From contig JAUKPH010000017.1 in the NCBI GenBank assembly GCA_030549335.1, forward strand, positions 14,841,501 to 14,905,500: a stretch of DNA of 64,000 bases, in the 5' to 3' direction. The notes under the pieces were generated by a model that ran no database searches, was not told where the DNA came from, and saw only the letters and a list, made by a program, of their open reading frames with translations. Below, piece after piece: positions 1 to 12,204 of this stretch. The position numbers and the translations under genes were made by a program. Origin of the DNA: Pontederia crassipes. Taxonomy: Eukaryota > Streptophyta > Magnoliopsida > Commelinales > Pontederiaceae. Every line of letters starts with the position of its first letter. Position 1 is the first letter of the stretch.

Positions 1-603
1 TTCGCTAACACTAACTGCGACAAATAGATATGTATAAGTCACCAAGTTACTGTAAAAAGTAAACATGTTGCTAACAAAAGAATGATCCAATGCAGAACCA
101 AATTTTGTGGACAATGAGATATTAGTATAAGTTATGAACTCACAAACTGTCTCCCTGGCTAAAATTTCTGGATCTTCAAGGCCCTTTGCTTGCTTGTAGA
201 GATCAATATCACAACATTTTAATAGGGTGGCAAGGAGTTGCTTGAATGGGTCTAAGCACTGCAACATGATATTCTCCACTAATCAACAGATGTTATACCT
301 GCAGTAGGTTTCTGAGTTTTAAGACACCTTATATAGTGACTGAAAGTACTTGCATGTAAGATTGAGCTTGGAACAAAAATGTGCAGCATACATCTTCTGA
401 ATTCCAAATACAGAGCATATGAAATCGTTATACGTGGCAGGAAAAATCAATACTGTGTAAAGCTTGATGCAAGGAGGGCATTGCTTCCATGGTTCTAAAA
501 TAGTGTTAAGAAGGTTATTAATAGTCTTTCTGCCATTGTTAGTATGTACTCGAACACATAATAGGTAACATGAAATATAGACCAAAGAAAAATCACTCTT
601 GCA
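1..603 (-). CDS. Partial multi-exon gene, product not recognised
   Basis: Three minus-strand exons join in consistent phase: 603..328 (92 codons, phase 0; acceptor after TTATCTTTATAG, donor AAG|GTGTCT), 258..144 (phase 0 start, acceptor TGTTGCAG, donor TTT|GTGAGT) and 14..1, which runs off the window (acceptor TTTGTCGCAG). The first exon encodes a leucine- and cysteine-rich helical-looking stretch including [13 protein letters not shown] and [14 protein letters not shown]; the second includes [14 protein letters not shown] and [12 protein letters not shown]. This looks like an interior piece of a large helical-repeat protein, but I do not recognise the family. An open stretch on the same strand near 1430-1545 could be another exon, but its phase does not fit directly. 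The start codon and 5' exons were not found; the pyrimidine-rich region at 2340-2430 might mark a nearby promoter. Splice sites and phases are seen; that the gene is real is inferred. Confidence 0.5.
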
Positions 604-787
604 CTATAAAGATAACTGCATTAAGAAACAGAAAAGGATAGAAACAAAGGGCCAACTGAACTTAAATTAGTTTCTCCAGCATTCCAGGAACTCATATGGA
701 AACAAACAAATTTATTAAGATGTTCTACTTCAGTTATCCACATTGAAATTTGAGGATAGCCCTGGTTAAATTGGCTCTAATTCCATC

Positions 788-955
788 CAACAACAACAAC
801 AACAACAACAACAAAGTCTTATCCCACTAGGTGGGGTCGACTTCATACGACGCCTTATCCATATTCATAAGATTCGACAGGGTTTTACGCTGGCTGTCGG
901 GGCCTAACACAACCCTCCTCCTTTATCCGGGCTTGGGACCGGCTATAAAACATAG
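788..955 (-). mobile_element. Au-type SINE, near full length
   Basis: Read on the minus strand, the element starts with AGCCGGTCCCAAGCCCGG and a GGAGGAGGGTTG block, passes through GGTCGACCCCACCTAGTGGG, and ends in TTG repeats (CAA repeats on + at 788-814). This is the arrangement of the Au SINE family, which is widespread in flowering plants. No clear target duplication was found. It is non-coding and depends on LINE enzymes for movement. Confidence 0.8.
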
Positions 956-2600
956 GCGGAGTTTAAAATATTGAAACTTGTTTAAAATCATAGAACACTT
1001 GTACTTTCCGTTTATCATAAGAGATTGAAACTGAAAAATATTTTTTCCCCAAATTGCCTTTGTCAATGGGACAATATTCTTCTTTGTTGAGATTCACCTT
1101 ATTACCAAAGCACCAAAATAGGAAAATATCTTCCCAGAAACAAGCACAACCTTAATGCCTGCAAACAGCAAACAATATATTCTATATCTATACATATTGC
1201 AAACTTTGAAGGTTTCCTTCCAAACTATAATTGTTTTATCTTGATTTTGTTGTCACCTAGTTGAGTTTCTGTTAGTCATTACTGTTATTCTTCCCTTACT
1301 GCATTAGTCCTCCTCCAGGAAAACCGCATGAGTAGCATTAAGAACTTGAACCAATGGCAACCCAGCCAGAATAGGGAAAAAGTTTCCCTCTTATCAAGGC
1401 TGACCCTTATGTTTTCATGTACTTAAAGTGAAGAATGGATTCAAGAAAGCTACTGTGGAACTTTCCGTGAATCAAATGCTTAAAATCAAAGACAAAATGT
1501 TGCTTTATGAATCGCCTTACAAGGTGATCTGGAGAATCTAGACTAAGGAAATCCAAATGTCACCTTTCTTCTAACTTATAGATATTAAATTTAATTTGGT
1601 AAATTTGAACTACAACTGAATATATTGCAGCTGACCAAAAAAATATCTAAATCATAACCAAAACTGCAAATAGTAAAAGACTCAAAATCCAGCCATTTAC
1701 TTTATCCAAATCCATTCATGTTAAAGAACACCGTCCAAGCAAATAATTTGAGATATCTGATTGTGTAAAAAAGGACACTGGAAGAAATATTTTTCTGTAA
1801 TTTTCCTACCTGGAAAAGTGAAAAGTATGAATACCAACTTTCCTTAAGAATCTGATTCCTCCTAAGCCTCAATATACATACAACAGTCCCTCATTGTTCC
1901 ATGCAAGCATAATGGCAAGCAAGCTTGAATCACATTAGACAATATTTTTATCACCATCTTGATTTTGCCCTCAAAATCTCATCTTTCTTCTGTTTTCTGT
2001 GGTCCCAACCGCCCATCAATAATTCATAAAAACACATCTCGAGATTAAAAAAAATGCCCGAATATTTACTGCTAAATTTCTCAACTTATCTCGAAACCAA
2101 TGCAAGATTCAAACTTCATCATATAAAATAGATCTATAACACCAAGCCCTCTGGATTCGGCATCCAAAATCTATCCTGATGTATCTATTAGATTATCCTC
2201 TGAATTCCAAGCATCCAAATATCCAGGGGAGACGGCACGAAACAGTTCCTTATCTACTTGTCAAGGGAATTGAGATACGGGTAATTAGGGTTCAAATCAT
2301 ACCTGTGGAGAAGAGAGAGTTCGGATTGGAAGACAGGAAAAGCCGAGAACTTTGTTCTTTGTTCTTCCTATCCTGTTTCTTTCCCTCTCCCTGCCTCCCT
2401 CCTCCCTCGCCTCTATTCTGTTCGGATTCCCTGTCCCGAGATAGGGGTGGAGATAGTTTTATACTTCAGCAATATGTTTCATATTTGAGTTTGTGTCGAA
2501 TTGTATAAACAACAGAGCGATCATAAAAGATTTTTTTTAATAAATTTCATTAACATCTACCGATTTTGAAACAAATACGTCCTAGAAAAATATGGCCGTT
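956..2600. other. Intergenic or intronic AT-rich stretch with a pyrimidine-rich block
   Basis: No supported gene. A CT-rich block on + at about 2365-2415 resembles a plant 5' leader, and on - the motif CACAG|GTATGATTTG near 2300 resembles a donor site of a leader exon. It could be the 5' end of the minus-strand gene that leaves the left edge, but no exon chain connects them. Open frames here are short and show no domain. Confidence 0.3.
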
Positions 2601-2624
2601 ATTCTGTTAACGAAGGTGAAGACC

Positions 2625-2940
2625 TAGAGGTCCTCCCGAATCGTCAACGTGCAGGAACACGAGGGCGAGTTCGGGCGAGTGTGAGCAGTCGGGCAGGATC
2701 TTTAATTAGAGAGCGAGCCGTCGGGGGAGATCTACCACGCGAAGAAGAGAACCTTGTAGATCGTAAAAAACTAATGAAGTCCAGATCTAAATTGAAGGTA
2801 CGACGAACGAAGGCAAACCTGCTTTCCTTCCTCGCGAATCGTCGTCGTGCAGGGACCGGCGAGGGCGAGGAGTCGGCAAGATCTTCTGAGGGCGAGCCGC
2901 CGGGGAAAGGAGATCATCTACTACGCGACGGCGAGGGCGA
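2625..2940 (+). repeat. GC-rich imperfect tandem duplication, ~195-bp period
   Basis: Two copies, about 2625-2745 and 2822-2935, share gaatcgtc..cgtgcagg, gagggcgag, cgggcaggatctt / cggcaagatctt, and gagcgagccgtcggggg / gggcgagccgccgggg, in the same order. The block is rich in GGCGAG and stands out from the AT-rich surroundings. Overlapping open frames of 91-101 codons result from low stop-codon density and show no recognisable domain, so I do not call a gene. Confidence 0.6.
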
Positions 2941-3845
2941 GGGCGTCGGAAAGGGAGAGATCTATTTCGAGATTGGGAGAGGATAAAGGGGGGGAGGGAA
3001 AGATTACCGTACTCTTTTTTGGGGGCCGGACTGGGTGGGTTCGGTTGAGTTGGTTTGAACCGGCAGGAAGGAAAAAAAACCCAATTGATAGCTGGTTTAT
3101 TTGTTGGTTCATGCGAGATTAAATCTCAGCGGCATAACCAAACTAATCAAGATCCAATGGCTCGGACTGGGCCTCTATGGCTGGATGCATTTTTCTTATT
3201 CATATACATACATTTTTCTAAAAATAAAAGTGGCAAACTCCCATGGACGAAATAGGAGACTTTTTTAGTCAATCCTTCCGAGAGTATTGAGTATCGTGAC
3301 GTTAAAGAGTATACTATTCACATATTAAAAATTAAATTCAAATAATCTGATTAAGATCAATCAGTACGTGAGATATGATAAAAAAATTTATATTATAAAG
3401 ATTCGAATTTAAAATTTTACTCAAGCGAAGAAAAGTCCCATTCCATCTAATTTTGATAAGGAATCTAATATGCATGATAATAAGTAACTAGAATCATGAT
3501 AATAGTCACCCTTTTCAGATAAAAGAGGAAAACATCAAATCCACGAAATAGCAGCATGAGCTATCATCCAATAAAATGTCACGAAAACAATGTAGAAAAA
3601 GTAGGAGGCAAATAAAGGTTGCCATCCCTTCACGAACGTCTTGAAAGCAGGGTTGCCATCCCTTGGCACGATAATATGTCATGCTATTATCTTGTTCTAT
3701 AAAAGACAAATAATAAATAAATGAATGTTAAAAGAACATCACTTTAAATTTAATGGAATATACAAATCGGATAATGATTGTACATGCAGACTTTAAAAGC
3801 TCACTTTTTGTAGTCCAGGGCGTATGGCTTTCGTGGATCGAGACC

Positions 3846-4582
3846 TAGGGCTGAGCACGGTCCGGGTCGACCCGGACCTCATCGTCCTGGAAAATCGGAT
3901 AAAAAATTTGGTCCGGGCAAGATTCGGTCCGGGCCCGGGTCTAATGAGTCAAAAATCTGGCGGGTTTCGGGTCAGGACCTAAAGTGCAAATATCCGACCC
4001 GGACCCGACCCGATTTATATTAGCTATATAAACTCGTCAGCCCTTTTTTTCATTCATTTCACACTCGACTTTCTCTCTCTCCCATCTCTCTCACCGTCTC
4101 ACGCCTCGGCCTCGCTCGACACCCTCTCCCTCTCTCTCATGGCGGCGCGACGGCGGCAACTCCGACTCCTCCGACAACCCTCCCCCTCTCTTAACTCCTC
4201 TCTCTCTCCTCCGACCGTCTGGCGGCCGGATCTAGCAGTCAGGCGGTCGATTCGACCGTCAGGCGTCGAGATCTGCTACCTGGCGGTCGAATCGACCGCC
4301 TGACTGCCAGGTCCGACCGTCAGGCGCCGAATCTGACCGCTGGCGGCCGATCCGACTGCTTGGCGGCCGGATCCGGTCGCCTGTCAGCCGAATCGGCCAC
4401 TGGCGGCTAGATCCGGCCGCCAGGCGCGATGAACCGATCTATTCTCGGTCGCAAACCCGACGATTTTTCCGGATTGTCGGGTCTGACCCGGAACCGGATC
4501 TGGCCAGGTTCGGGTCCGGTACCGGGTCAAAAAAATTTTGACCCGATATAATTCGGGTCGGGACCGAGTTTGCTCAGCCCTA
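3846..4582. mobile_element. Non-autonomous hAT element, 737 bp
   Basis: The terminal inverted repeats are TAGGGCTGAGCAcggtccggg on the left and TAGGGCTGAGCAaactcggtcc (complement of the right end). The flanks carry an 8-bp target duplication with one mismatch: tcgagacc at 3838-3845 and tcgggacc at 4583-4590. 8-bp duplications and TAGGG-type ends are typical of hAT transposons. The interior has CT-rich runs and many degenerate copies of a tggcggccgaatc-like unit (about 4210-4430), and no transposase. Confidence 0.85.
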
Positions 4583-4811
4583 TCGGGACCTATATATTAT
4601 ATTATTATTGCCTTCATAGATAAGGTGAAAGTGTAACGTCATGCGGTTTTTACAAAAAAATGTAAATACTTTAAAAAGGAGAGGATAATTTTGTCTTGTG
4701 CAGGACAGCAGCAGCCAAAAAAAAGTAAAAAAAGGGCTCGTTTCTCCTTCCAATCTCAGGACTGTGACACTGCCCATGCGAACTCCAGTTGTCACCATGT
4801 TTGTCGTCGTC

Positions 4812-4904
4812 GGCTATTATTTTTTGAGCGAGAGGTAACAATAGAAAGAGAAGGACGAAATAAATTTTTTGACATGGTTACCTCTCGCTCAAAAAATAAT
4901 AGCC
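4812..4904. repeat. Perfect 28-bp inverted repeat with 37-nt spacer
   Basis: The left arm 4812-4839 starts ggctattatttttt and ends gcgagaggtaac. The right arm 4877-4904 is its exact reverse complement (gttacctctcgctc...aatagcc). The spacer 4840-4876 is purine-rich. A transcript from either strand would fold into a 28-bp stem. No flanking target duplication was recognised. Confidence 0.9.
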
Positions 4905-7900
4905 TTTCGTCGGTGACTCATTTCGATTTCAATTCGCATCGATCCTTTCGTTGGTGAGTTGGGCATCATCTTATTATGATCATTTTGAGAGACTTTAAAA
5001 GTATTTTGCTTCCAATCTTGTAGGTGACCGAGTTGAGGTTTCTTTCTTCGGTGGTCAGCAGCATTTTTTAAAGTTCGATTCATCGACTTTGAATTCCCCT
5101 TCGATGACATTTATGACGACTCATCCTCCGATTGTATTTTGGTAAGTGAATGAAAATGCACATTTTATTTTAGTTATGTGAACTAATTTTAAGTAATTTT
5201 ATTTTATCATTGATGAAGTAGGTGATCAATGGTTGTTTGACATTTCGGTGGGTGCGACTTCAATTTCGAGAATGGTGGCTACGGTTGTTGGGTGAGATGA
5301 TTGGATGGCTGAAAATAATCTTTATAATGTGATTAAAGGTTTAATTAGATGTTGTTAAAAGTTCACTTTGAATTTCGTTTATAGGGGGATTGTTAATCGG
5401 CAATAGTTCATTGTTTGTTGGAGATTAGATTAAACTGTTGCTAGTCCACGAGCCTTCACTTTTTCCTTGGTAAGTGATTTAGAAGGACTTGGTTTATGAT
5501 AAGCACATCGAGTCGTTGTTAATAGTGAATTATGAATTTTATTTTTGTAATATTAATTAATCAAGCAATGTATATGATATATTGTGTTTACTTTTGATTG
5601 GATTCAAATGATGAGATAATTTGAAACTCGACGAATCCAAAGTGAAGGAACTTACCTCAAATGACATGAATTGCTTAGCTCTTCGAAGTGATAATATTAT
5701 TCCACTTTAACGTGGAATGAATTTTCATAATAGTTTCCTTCATGCATATTTATACTTATTTGTATGTTTTATATGTGTGTCATCATATGACCTCCGATGT
5801 TTTAATATAAGGTTTGAAAATCCGTTGACCATGGCAAAAGTCTTTCCTTATACATCTGAAGTAAAATTTTGAACATTGAAAAAAATGTTTAGTATGATGA
5901 CTTTAAATTTTAAACTTTCATTTCAAATTTATATTCATGCATCATGTACGTCACATATAAAAATCTGTATAAGGTGGAGTATTTTCATCTCAAAAAATTG
6001 GCCAACTCTGAGTAGAGCGATTGGGGTTTAATTTGCTCTATGTCGATATAGTGACACAAAGAGCATGTTCGACATGAAGGGTGGAATGGAGAAAGAAAAA
6101 AATAAACTCTATGTCGATATAATGACACGAGGAACGAAATTAGAACAACCATCTTGTAATGATATAGTAACACAACGGGTGAGTAAGCACTCAATTGATA
6201 GTGGTATGGATATCCATGTTTGATGGTGTTTTTCCTAAAGTTTATGTTGTGCACTCATAACATTCATTTTTTATGATCATTATAAAAATAATAAGTTTCC
6301 TTGAAGAAATGATAAAATTTTAAATATTTCTTGAAAATAAAGATGCTGATTTTTTTATTATTTTAATACTTAAGATAGTCGTTTGATTTGTCGAGCTTAT
6401 TTATGCTCACCCCTTTTATTTAAAATTTTATAGGTAATTAATGAAATTATATTTTGCTTGTCCGGCACAAAATAAGAAATGTAAATATATTAGGGAATGA
6501 GCACGTGTGAGAGGTATGATAATTGATTTTTTTATCTTTATATTTCATTGGATTTTTCCTGTACGAATTGATAGTTTGAATATTGTTTTGAATGATTTTG
6601 GAGATGTTTGATTATAGTATTGAGCGATAGATGCTCAGTTACATGGTTTACGACCACCTGGTTCGTGATTTTGAAAGAGTAAACTTATGACCCATTATTT
6701 TGGACTTAAGTCACACTCTTTTAATTCATATGTTAAGTTGGCAGTAATATAATTATAATTGTGTGTAATGGTTTAAGTTTTGAAATTAATTGCTTGTGAT
6801 GAGATATATGAAATATTGTATATGATGCATGGTCGAATTTATGCATACGTCATACCGAAATTTTTAAAATTTTCTAAAGATAGTTTATTTTTATCGTTGG
6901 TTTTCATTAGATATTTGAATTTAACTTTAAACAATTGGTTCTATGAATTCATCCCTTATAACACTTAACTGGGAGTTGAGCAGTACAAAAATGATCATAA
7001 GATTTTTCATCTCTCCCAGCAAACAATGTAAAAGAACTACGTGACACCTAGCAACAAGATAACAAGAGCACATCTTTGGCTTTAAAGAGAGAGAGGCTAA
7101 AAAAGTATACCCATAACATCATGAAGTTTTATGCCAATTAAAAAATGTATAATTAAATATTGATTTAAATATATTCAAAAAATAAGAATTTATTAAGGAT
7201 AGTTAAAGTTTGAAAAACTTGAAAAGTATAATAAGATAAGAAATAGAAAAAAAGATAAATCCTAATTAGATTAAAAGTTGAGATTAAATTCAGATAAAAA
7301 ATTTAAATTTGATCATATGTTTATTATATAAAATTTCAATTAGATTCAAATTAGGAATTTTAAGTTTAAAAATATTCCGAAGATAAAGTAATATTATTTT
7401 ATTTAAAAAATAAGATATAAGAATAATAATTATTTATTTAAAAATTCACATAATAAGTTTAAGAGAAATGAAAATGCTAGGAAAAAAATAGAGTCCTAAT
7501 TGAATTCTAATCATAATTAATAATTATTTAAATTAAATTAGGAAAAAATATGAGGCACCCAAATAGGATTCTTATGGATTCTCTCATGTCATCCCTCTTT
7601 CCAAACACAAGCTTTTCTCCCCATTTTCTCTCCTAGATGATTGTGTGTGAATCCAATAAATGGCTAGACAACCTTGGTTATCACCTTCAAATAGACATCA
7701 ATTTCATGGCTAAAGGTTTAGTTATCGAAAAATTTGCCAAAAAATAATGGTTTAAGTATAGCACAATCAAGCTACATACAAATTTCAAATTTATTTTCTG
7801 ATATAATTTTTTAATTGGTTAATTAACTAAAAAAAGTTTAGTTTTGTCAGTAATGTTCTATTATGATCCACAAAGAAGTTTCTTTACATTCTCATGTCAG

Positions 7901-9055
7901 AAGCATGAATTTTAAGTCATCGGACCAAATTCATAAGAACTCTACATCATCAAAATCGATTGACGATAGTGAAATTCAGCCCAAGTTCATAACTAACAAA
8001 TATAATTCATATATTTTATTTTTATAAATATTAGTCTAAAAACTTGAGAACCAAGCTACTCTAATGTAAATTATAATTAAAGGCATTGAAAACTCGATCA
8101 ATTATAATTTTACTTTAATTAGAATGCATTGAGATGTAACTAAACAAATAAAGATTTAGCATTAAAAACTTGAGGAACACTCAAATAAAAATATGATTTA
8201 AGACCTTTTAACCTATTATATTCCACCAATCACTGATGTTTTACGTAAGAATTGCTTAAAGTAAATGACTCAAATTTTGAGAACCCAAGTACTCTAATCA
8301 AGATTAAGTTAAAAGTAGTTGAAAACTTAATCAACTTGAACTTACTTTAATTTAGAGTGGATTACATTGAAGACTCTTTAATTTTCATAATTATCAGTAA
8401 TAAAGTGAATTAATTAGAAACTAATATGTTGGAACAAAACTGAGTCTAATTTTCCACATAAAGTATGAACTGAAATCGAAAAGACAAAACTCAGCTTAAT
8501 TTAAATGATAGTGCAGTCCGAGTTGAATAACCCAGCCCAAGTGTAATGCCCAACTCTTCGTTAGTCGTCACAAGGGGTGAAATTATAAAATAACTCATTC
8601 AAATTCAAATTGAAATATCCAACTACAAAACAACGTTAAAAAATAAAGTAACTCTAAAATTTTTTAAAAATTCGATATGACATATATGTACGTTTGTCCT
8701 TTACATCATATACAACATTTCATATATTTTATAAGACAAATTAATTTTAAAAGTTAACCATTACATACAGTTATAAGGACACTACTGACAATTCAAAATA
8801 GAAATGGAAAAGTGAGACTCAAGCCCAAATTAATGAGTCACAAGCTCAGTATCTAACCAAAATCACAAGTCAGACGCGATCATTAATCACATAACACAAG
8901 CACTAACAACTCTACACTATAATTCGGCAATTGCGAAATCATTCAAAATATACTTTGAATTAACAATTCGTATAGAAAAAATGAATAAAACAAAAAGGTA
9001 GCCAGATCCATGAATACACCTCTCACAAGTTCATTCCTTAGTTCCTTTTACATTT
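4905..9055. other. AT-rich intergenic stretch
   Basis: No gene is supported. Around 5020-5145 there is a coding-like stretch between a possible acceptor (cttgtag|gtgaccg) and donor (ttttg|gtaagtg), too short to identify. Around 6000-6160 short direct repeats (ctctatgtcgatata.tgacac) occur twice. The rest is AT-rich with scattered homopolymers. Confidence 0.4.
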
Positions 9056-9059
9056 GTGT

Positions 9060-10660
9060 AGTAGGCAAACAAGCAAAACTTTTGACATTTTGATCTAAGG
9101 ACAGCGTAGCCAGGATTCAAAGAGGGACAAATTTGAGCCTCACCCATAGCTTACTCGTTGGACACCTAGTCTAGTTATCACCTATACTACAGAGTTGAGG
9201 TCTACACAATAGACAAAGGCAGGGGATTTCAGAGTTTTGGGCGAGGAGAAGCTAGATCCATGTTCTACTTGTGGTAAGCTTCATATTGGTAGGTGATGGT
9301 ATGCAAAGGGTACTTTGACTTGTTTCAGCTACTGTGGCAGAGAACATAAGAAGAGTGAGTGTCTTTCAGTTATAGCTTCTACTCAAGGTTTTGATTCATG
9401 AGGTGGTACATGCTCGACTGTAGCAGTAGGGAGAACTCCATCCACTAATTCACTAAATAAGGGAAAAGTTATTTTCAATGTAGTTAGTGAATAGAAGACT
9501 TGTACAAGAGGATAGCCTGGAATATATGCTATAACTCATGAGGAGGTGATGTGTTTTTTCTAAGTAGAAAAGACGATAAGTGTATCGATCGCACAAGTAG
9601 TAAAAGAGTGAAAAAATGTCGATCTCATGATGATTTTTTCTCTTATTCTTGCTAGATGAGAATTTTTTAAGAGTAATGATAAGCATATCCAAAGAAAGAA
9701 GGTGTAAAAATATTAAATAGGAGAACAACTAGCTTTACTAAGTATTCCTCCATTGTTATTTGAAATAACTGATGAAAATCATATCTAATGAAAATAATTG
9801 AAATGTGTTTTAGGACTCTAACCAAATGTCTTATCTGTTTTATCAATTAAATATTTAAAGAAAGTTTACTCAAATCGTTCTCCAAATATTTACGCAATGT
9901 AGTTCAATTCATCTTTAAGACTTCTCAACTAAGCAAGTCTAACTCAACATCTCTGTAAATCTCACTGAGTAGATATGTAAGAGATATGAGATGTTGAAAC
10001 CATTAAATTCTCAAGGAAATCACAATATTCATATTCAAATAAGAGAAAGGATCTTTTATTTCAAAACAACAATAGAGTTCAACAAAGTAAAACCAATTGA
10101 GAATGCCACTCCATTGAGGAAGAATTAAAGACCATAAAAATATTAGAGTATAAAAAATGAGTAAGAAAATAAAATTCTAAAAATCCAGATGTGACTCTAA
10201 ATAAAGTAGACAAAAAACTCTCATGATTGAATGTTTTCCTTCAATATTGGATATCTTCGTAGGGTGGAAGAAGGAGCCTTTTATAGGCATGGTTTGCCAA
10301 AAGTTTGGGAATCAATACGGACCATGTTATTAATGACACAGGTCATGTTAATTAGTGCTCTGATTACGCGATCTTTGTCCCGATGCACTGAATATGATGA
10401 TACTAATAACATGAATCATGTAATAAATGATATGGGTCATGTTGGCTTTTAAAATCACGGTGTTCGGTAGGTTGAGATCTTCACGTTATTTAGGTTGGAC
10501 ACAGACCATTTTGACTTGACACGGTCCGTGTTATTCAGCGCTGTGCCAGAATACCCCCGCTCCTTTTTGTGGTTGACGCAGGTTAGATAAATACGACATG
10601 TACATGTGAGTGGACGCAGACTATTTTCTTCTTTTGACAAGCGAATTCGGTGAATATAAT
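9060..10660 (+). mobile_element. LTR-retrotransposon fossil with gag zinc-knuckle traces
   Basis: At about 9255-9365 the + strand reads as two neighbouring CCHC zinc-knuckle-like motifs (CSTCGKLHIG and CFSYCGREHKKSEC), as at the end of a retrotransposon gag. At 10230-10640 there is LTR-like sequence with a TATA-like ttttatagg and repeated cacggtccgtg/catgtta motifs. The copy is clearly broken in several places and old. The edges are estimates, and the family (probably Ty3/Gypsy) is inferred only from the knuckle layout. Confidence 0.4.
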
Positions 10661-11264
10661 ATAACTAAAATGAAAACAAAATTCCCATTAAAAATATTAA
10701 AAACTTGATGCATGCTTTATTCAATTTTAATTTATTAAAGTGCAAGATAATATGTAGAAATGAGCGTGCATCAGAAGACAACCACCTATCCTTAGATGGT
10801 TACAATTTCGATTAAAGTACATGACTACTTTATTCGATCCTGCTACATCATATTTGTTTGTTTCGTAGATAATTATTAGATATGAACCCAATGTTGTTAG
10901 GTTCGCACCGGGCAACGATTCGAATAGATATTCGTTTCAGGTCGAATTAGTCAGATTGGATAGTAATATATACTAAATTAAGTTATTGTATTTTGATTAT
11001 AGATCTATGTCAAAATTAATTATACAAAAGAAAAATAACAATAATAAATTTAAAATTTAAGATTTGATGTTCAAATTATGACACACTTGGTAATTTTATT
11101 AATATGCATACAATTTTTATTCTTTAATTTTTTTGTATTTCATACCTTTATTTTTTTATGTTAGAAATAACAAACAAATATTTTTTTTTCAAAATTAATG
11201 AAAATATCTATTTTTTCCAAAACTTTTCTACGACTCGAACTCAGATTTATTTTATTTCTCTTCA
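10661..11264. other. AT-rich intergenic stretch
   Basis: No gene, RNA gene or clear repeat structure recognised. Confidence 0.4.
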
Positions 11265-11712
11265 GGACCGTTTGGATTAAAGTTATCTCGTGAATAAATA
11301 ATTATTCGGGCGAATATTGCTAAATAGATAACGAAATAGGAATAAAGTTATCAAACTTTATTTTTGATAAAATCGCATTGAAAATCAAAAAATCACCATC
11401 ATAATCTACAATATCTCAATATTTGTATTCCATCTAAACAAAAGAATAAAACTCTATTCCCATATTTTTCACCTTTTAATTATTTTTTATTTTCTATAAT
11501 TTAGCCAGATATTATTATATTATTATATTTGGAAATATAATAAAAATAAATGTAATGTATTTATAATAAAATATTTTAATTATAAAATATTATATATTTA
11601 AATTTTATTTTTTAAAATCAAACATGAAGAATAAAAATATAAGAAGAATATTTATATTCTTCAAAATAAATTTTATTATTCTCTTTAAAATATCACATAA
11701 CTAAACGGCACC
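11265..11712. mobile_element. Probable MITE upstream of COX15
   Basis: The left end ggaccgtttggatta and the complement of the right end (ggtgccgtttagtta) form an imperfect terminal inverted repeat around an AT-rich, non-coding interior. Such GGxxCGTTTGG ends are common in plant PIF/Harbinger or hAT MITEs; no certain target duplication was found. It lies about 490 bp upstream of the COX15 start codon. Confidence 0.45.
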
Positions 11713-12204
11713 GCAAGTCAACCGGCTTCCGGTCTCACTAAACCGCCTGGTTTCCGATGAGCGCTTTTGAATGGCCCAATCCGGTCTGCGTCTCATGCCG
11801 GTTTCTACCACGGAACCCGATCGGGAAAGAACCAAGATCGCCGTCGGTCAAACCCAGGGGCTAAAACCCGACAACAAAGCTCCAAAAACCATTAGCGTCG
11901 TCACTCCACTCTCCAGTTCCCGATGACTGCTACATCACCATCGGTCGATCACCACCACTCCCGAACAGCAGCAGTGAAAGGAGAAGATTGAGAGCGGAGT
12001 AACGTTACATGACCATCGCACATGGCTGCCGAGGACGCTGAGCGCCGGAGAGACGCGTGAGCACTTCCTTCGCGATAGGGGGCGGCGTGCGTTTGCGAAG
12101 CTTGAGATATCTCCCGACCCAAAAGCACCGGTCGATTAGGAAACCGGAAGGAAGCAGAGGAGGAGGCATCTTTTTCCGTCGGCCGCCCGAGGTGAAGGGG
12201 AAAG

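Noticed and set aside
1430-1545. Minus-strand open stretch considered as an extra exon of the left-edge gene
   Set aside because: It reads open for about 40 codons, but its donor leaves a phase that does not fit the next exon at 603, so it was not joined.
2179-2986. Plus-strand open frames of about 100 codons
   Set aside because: Low-complexity translations in CT-rich or GGCGAG-rich repeats; no domain, no splice chain.
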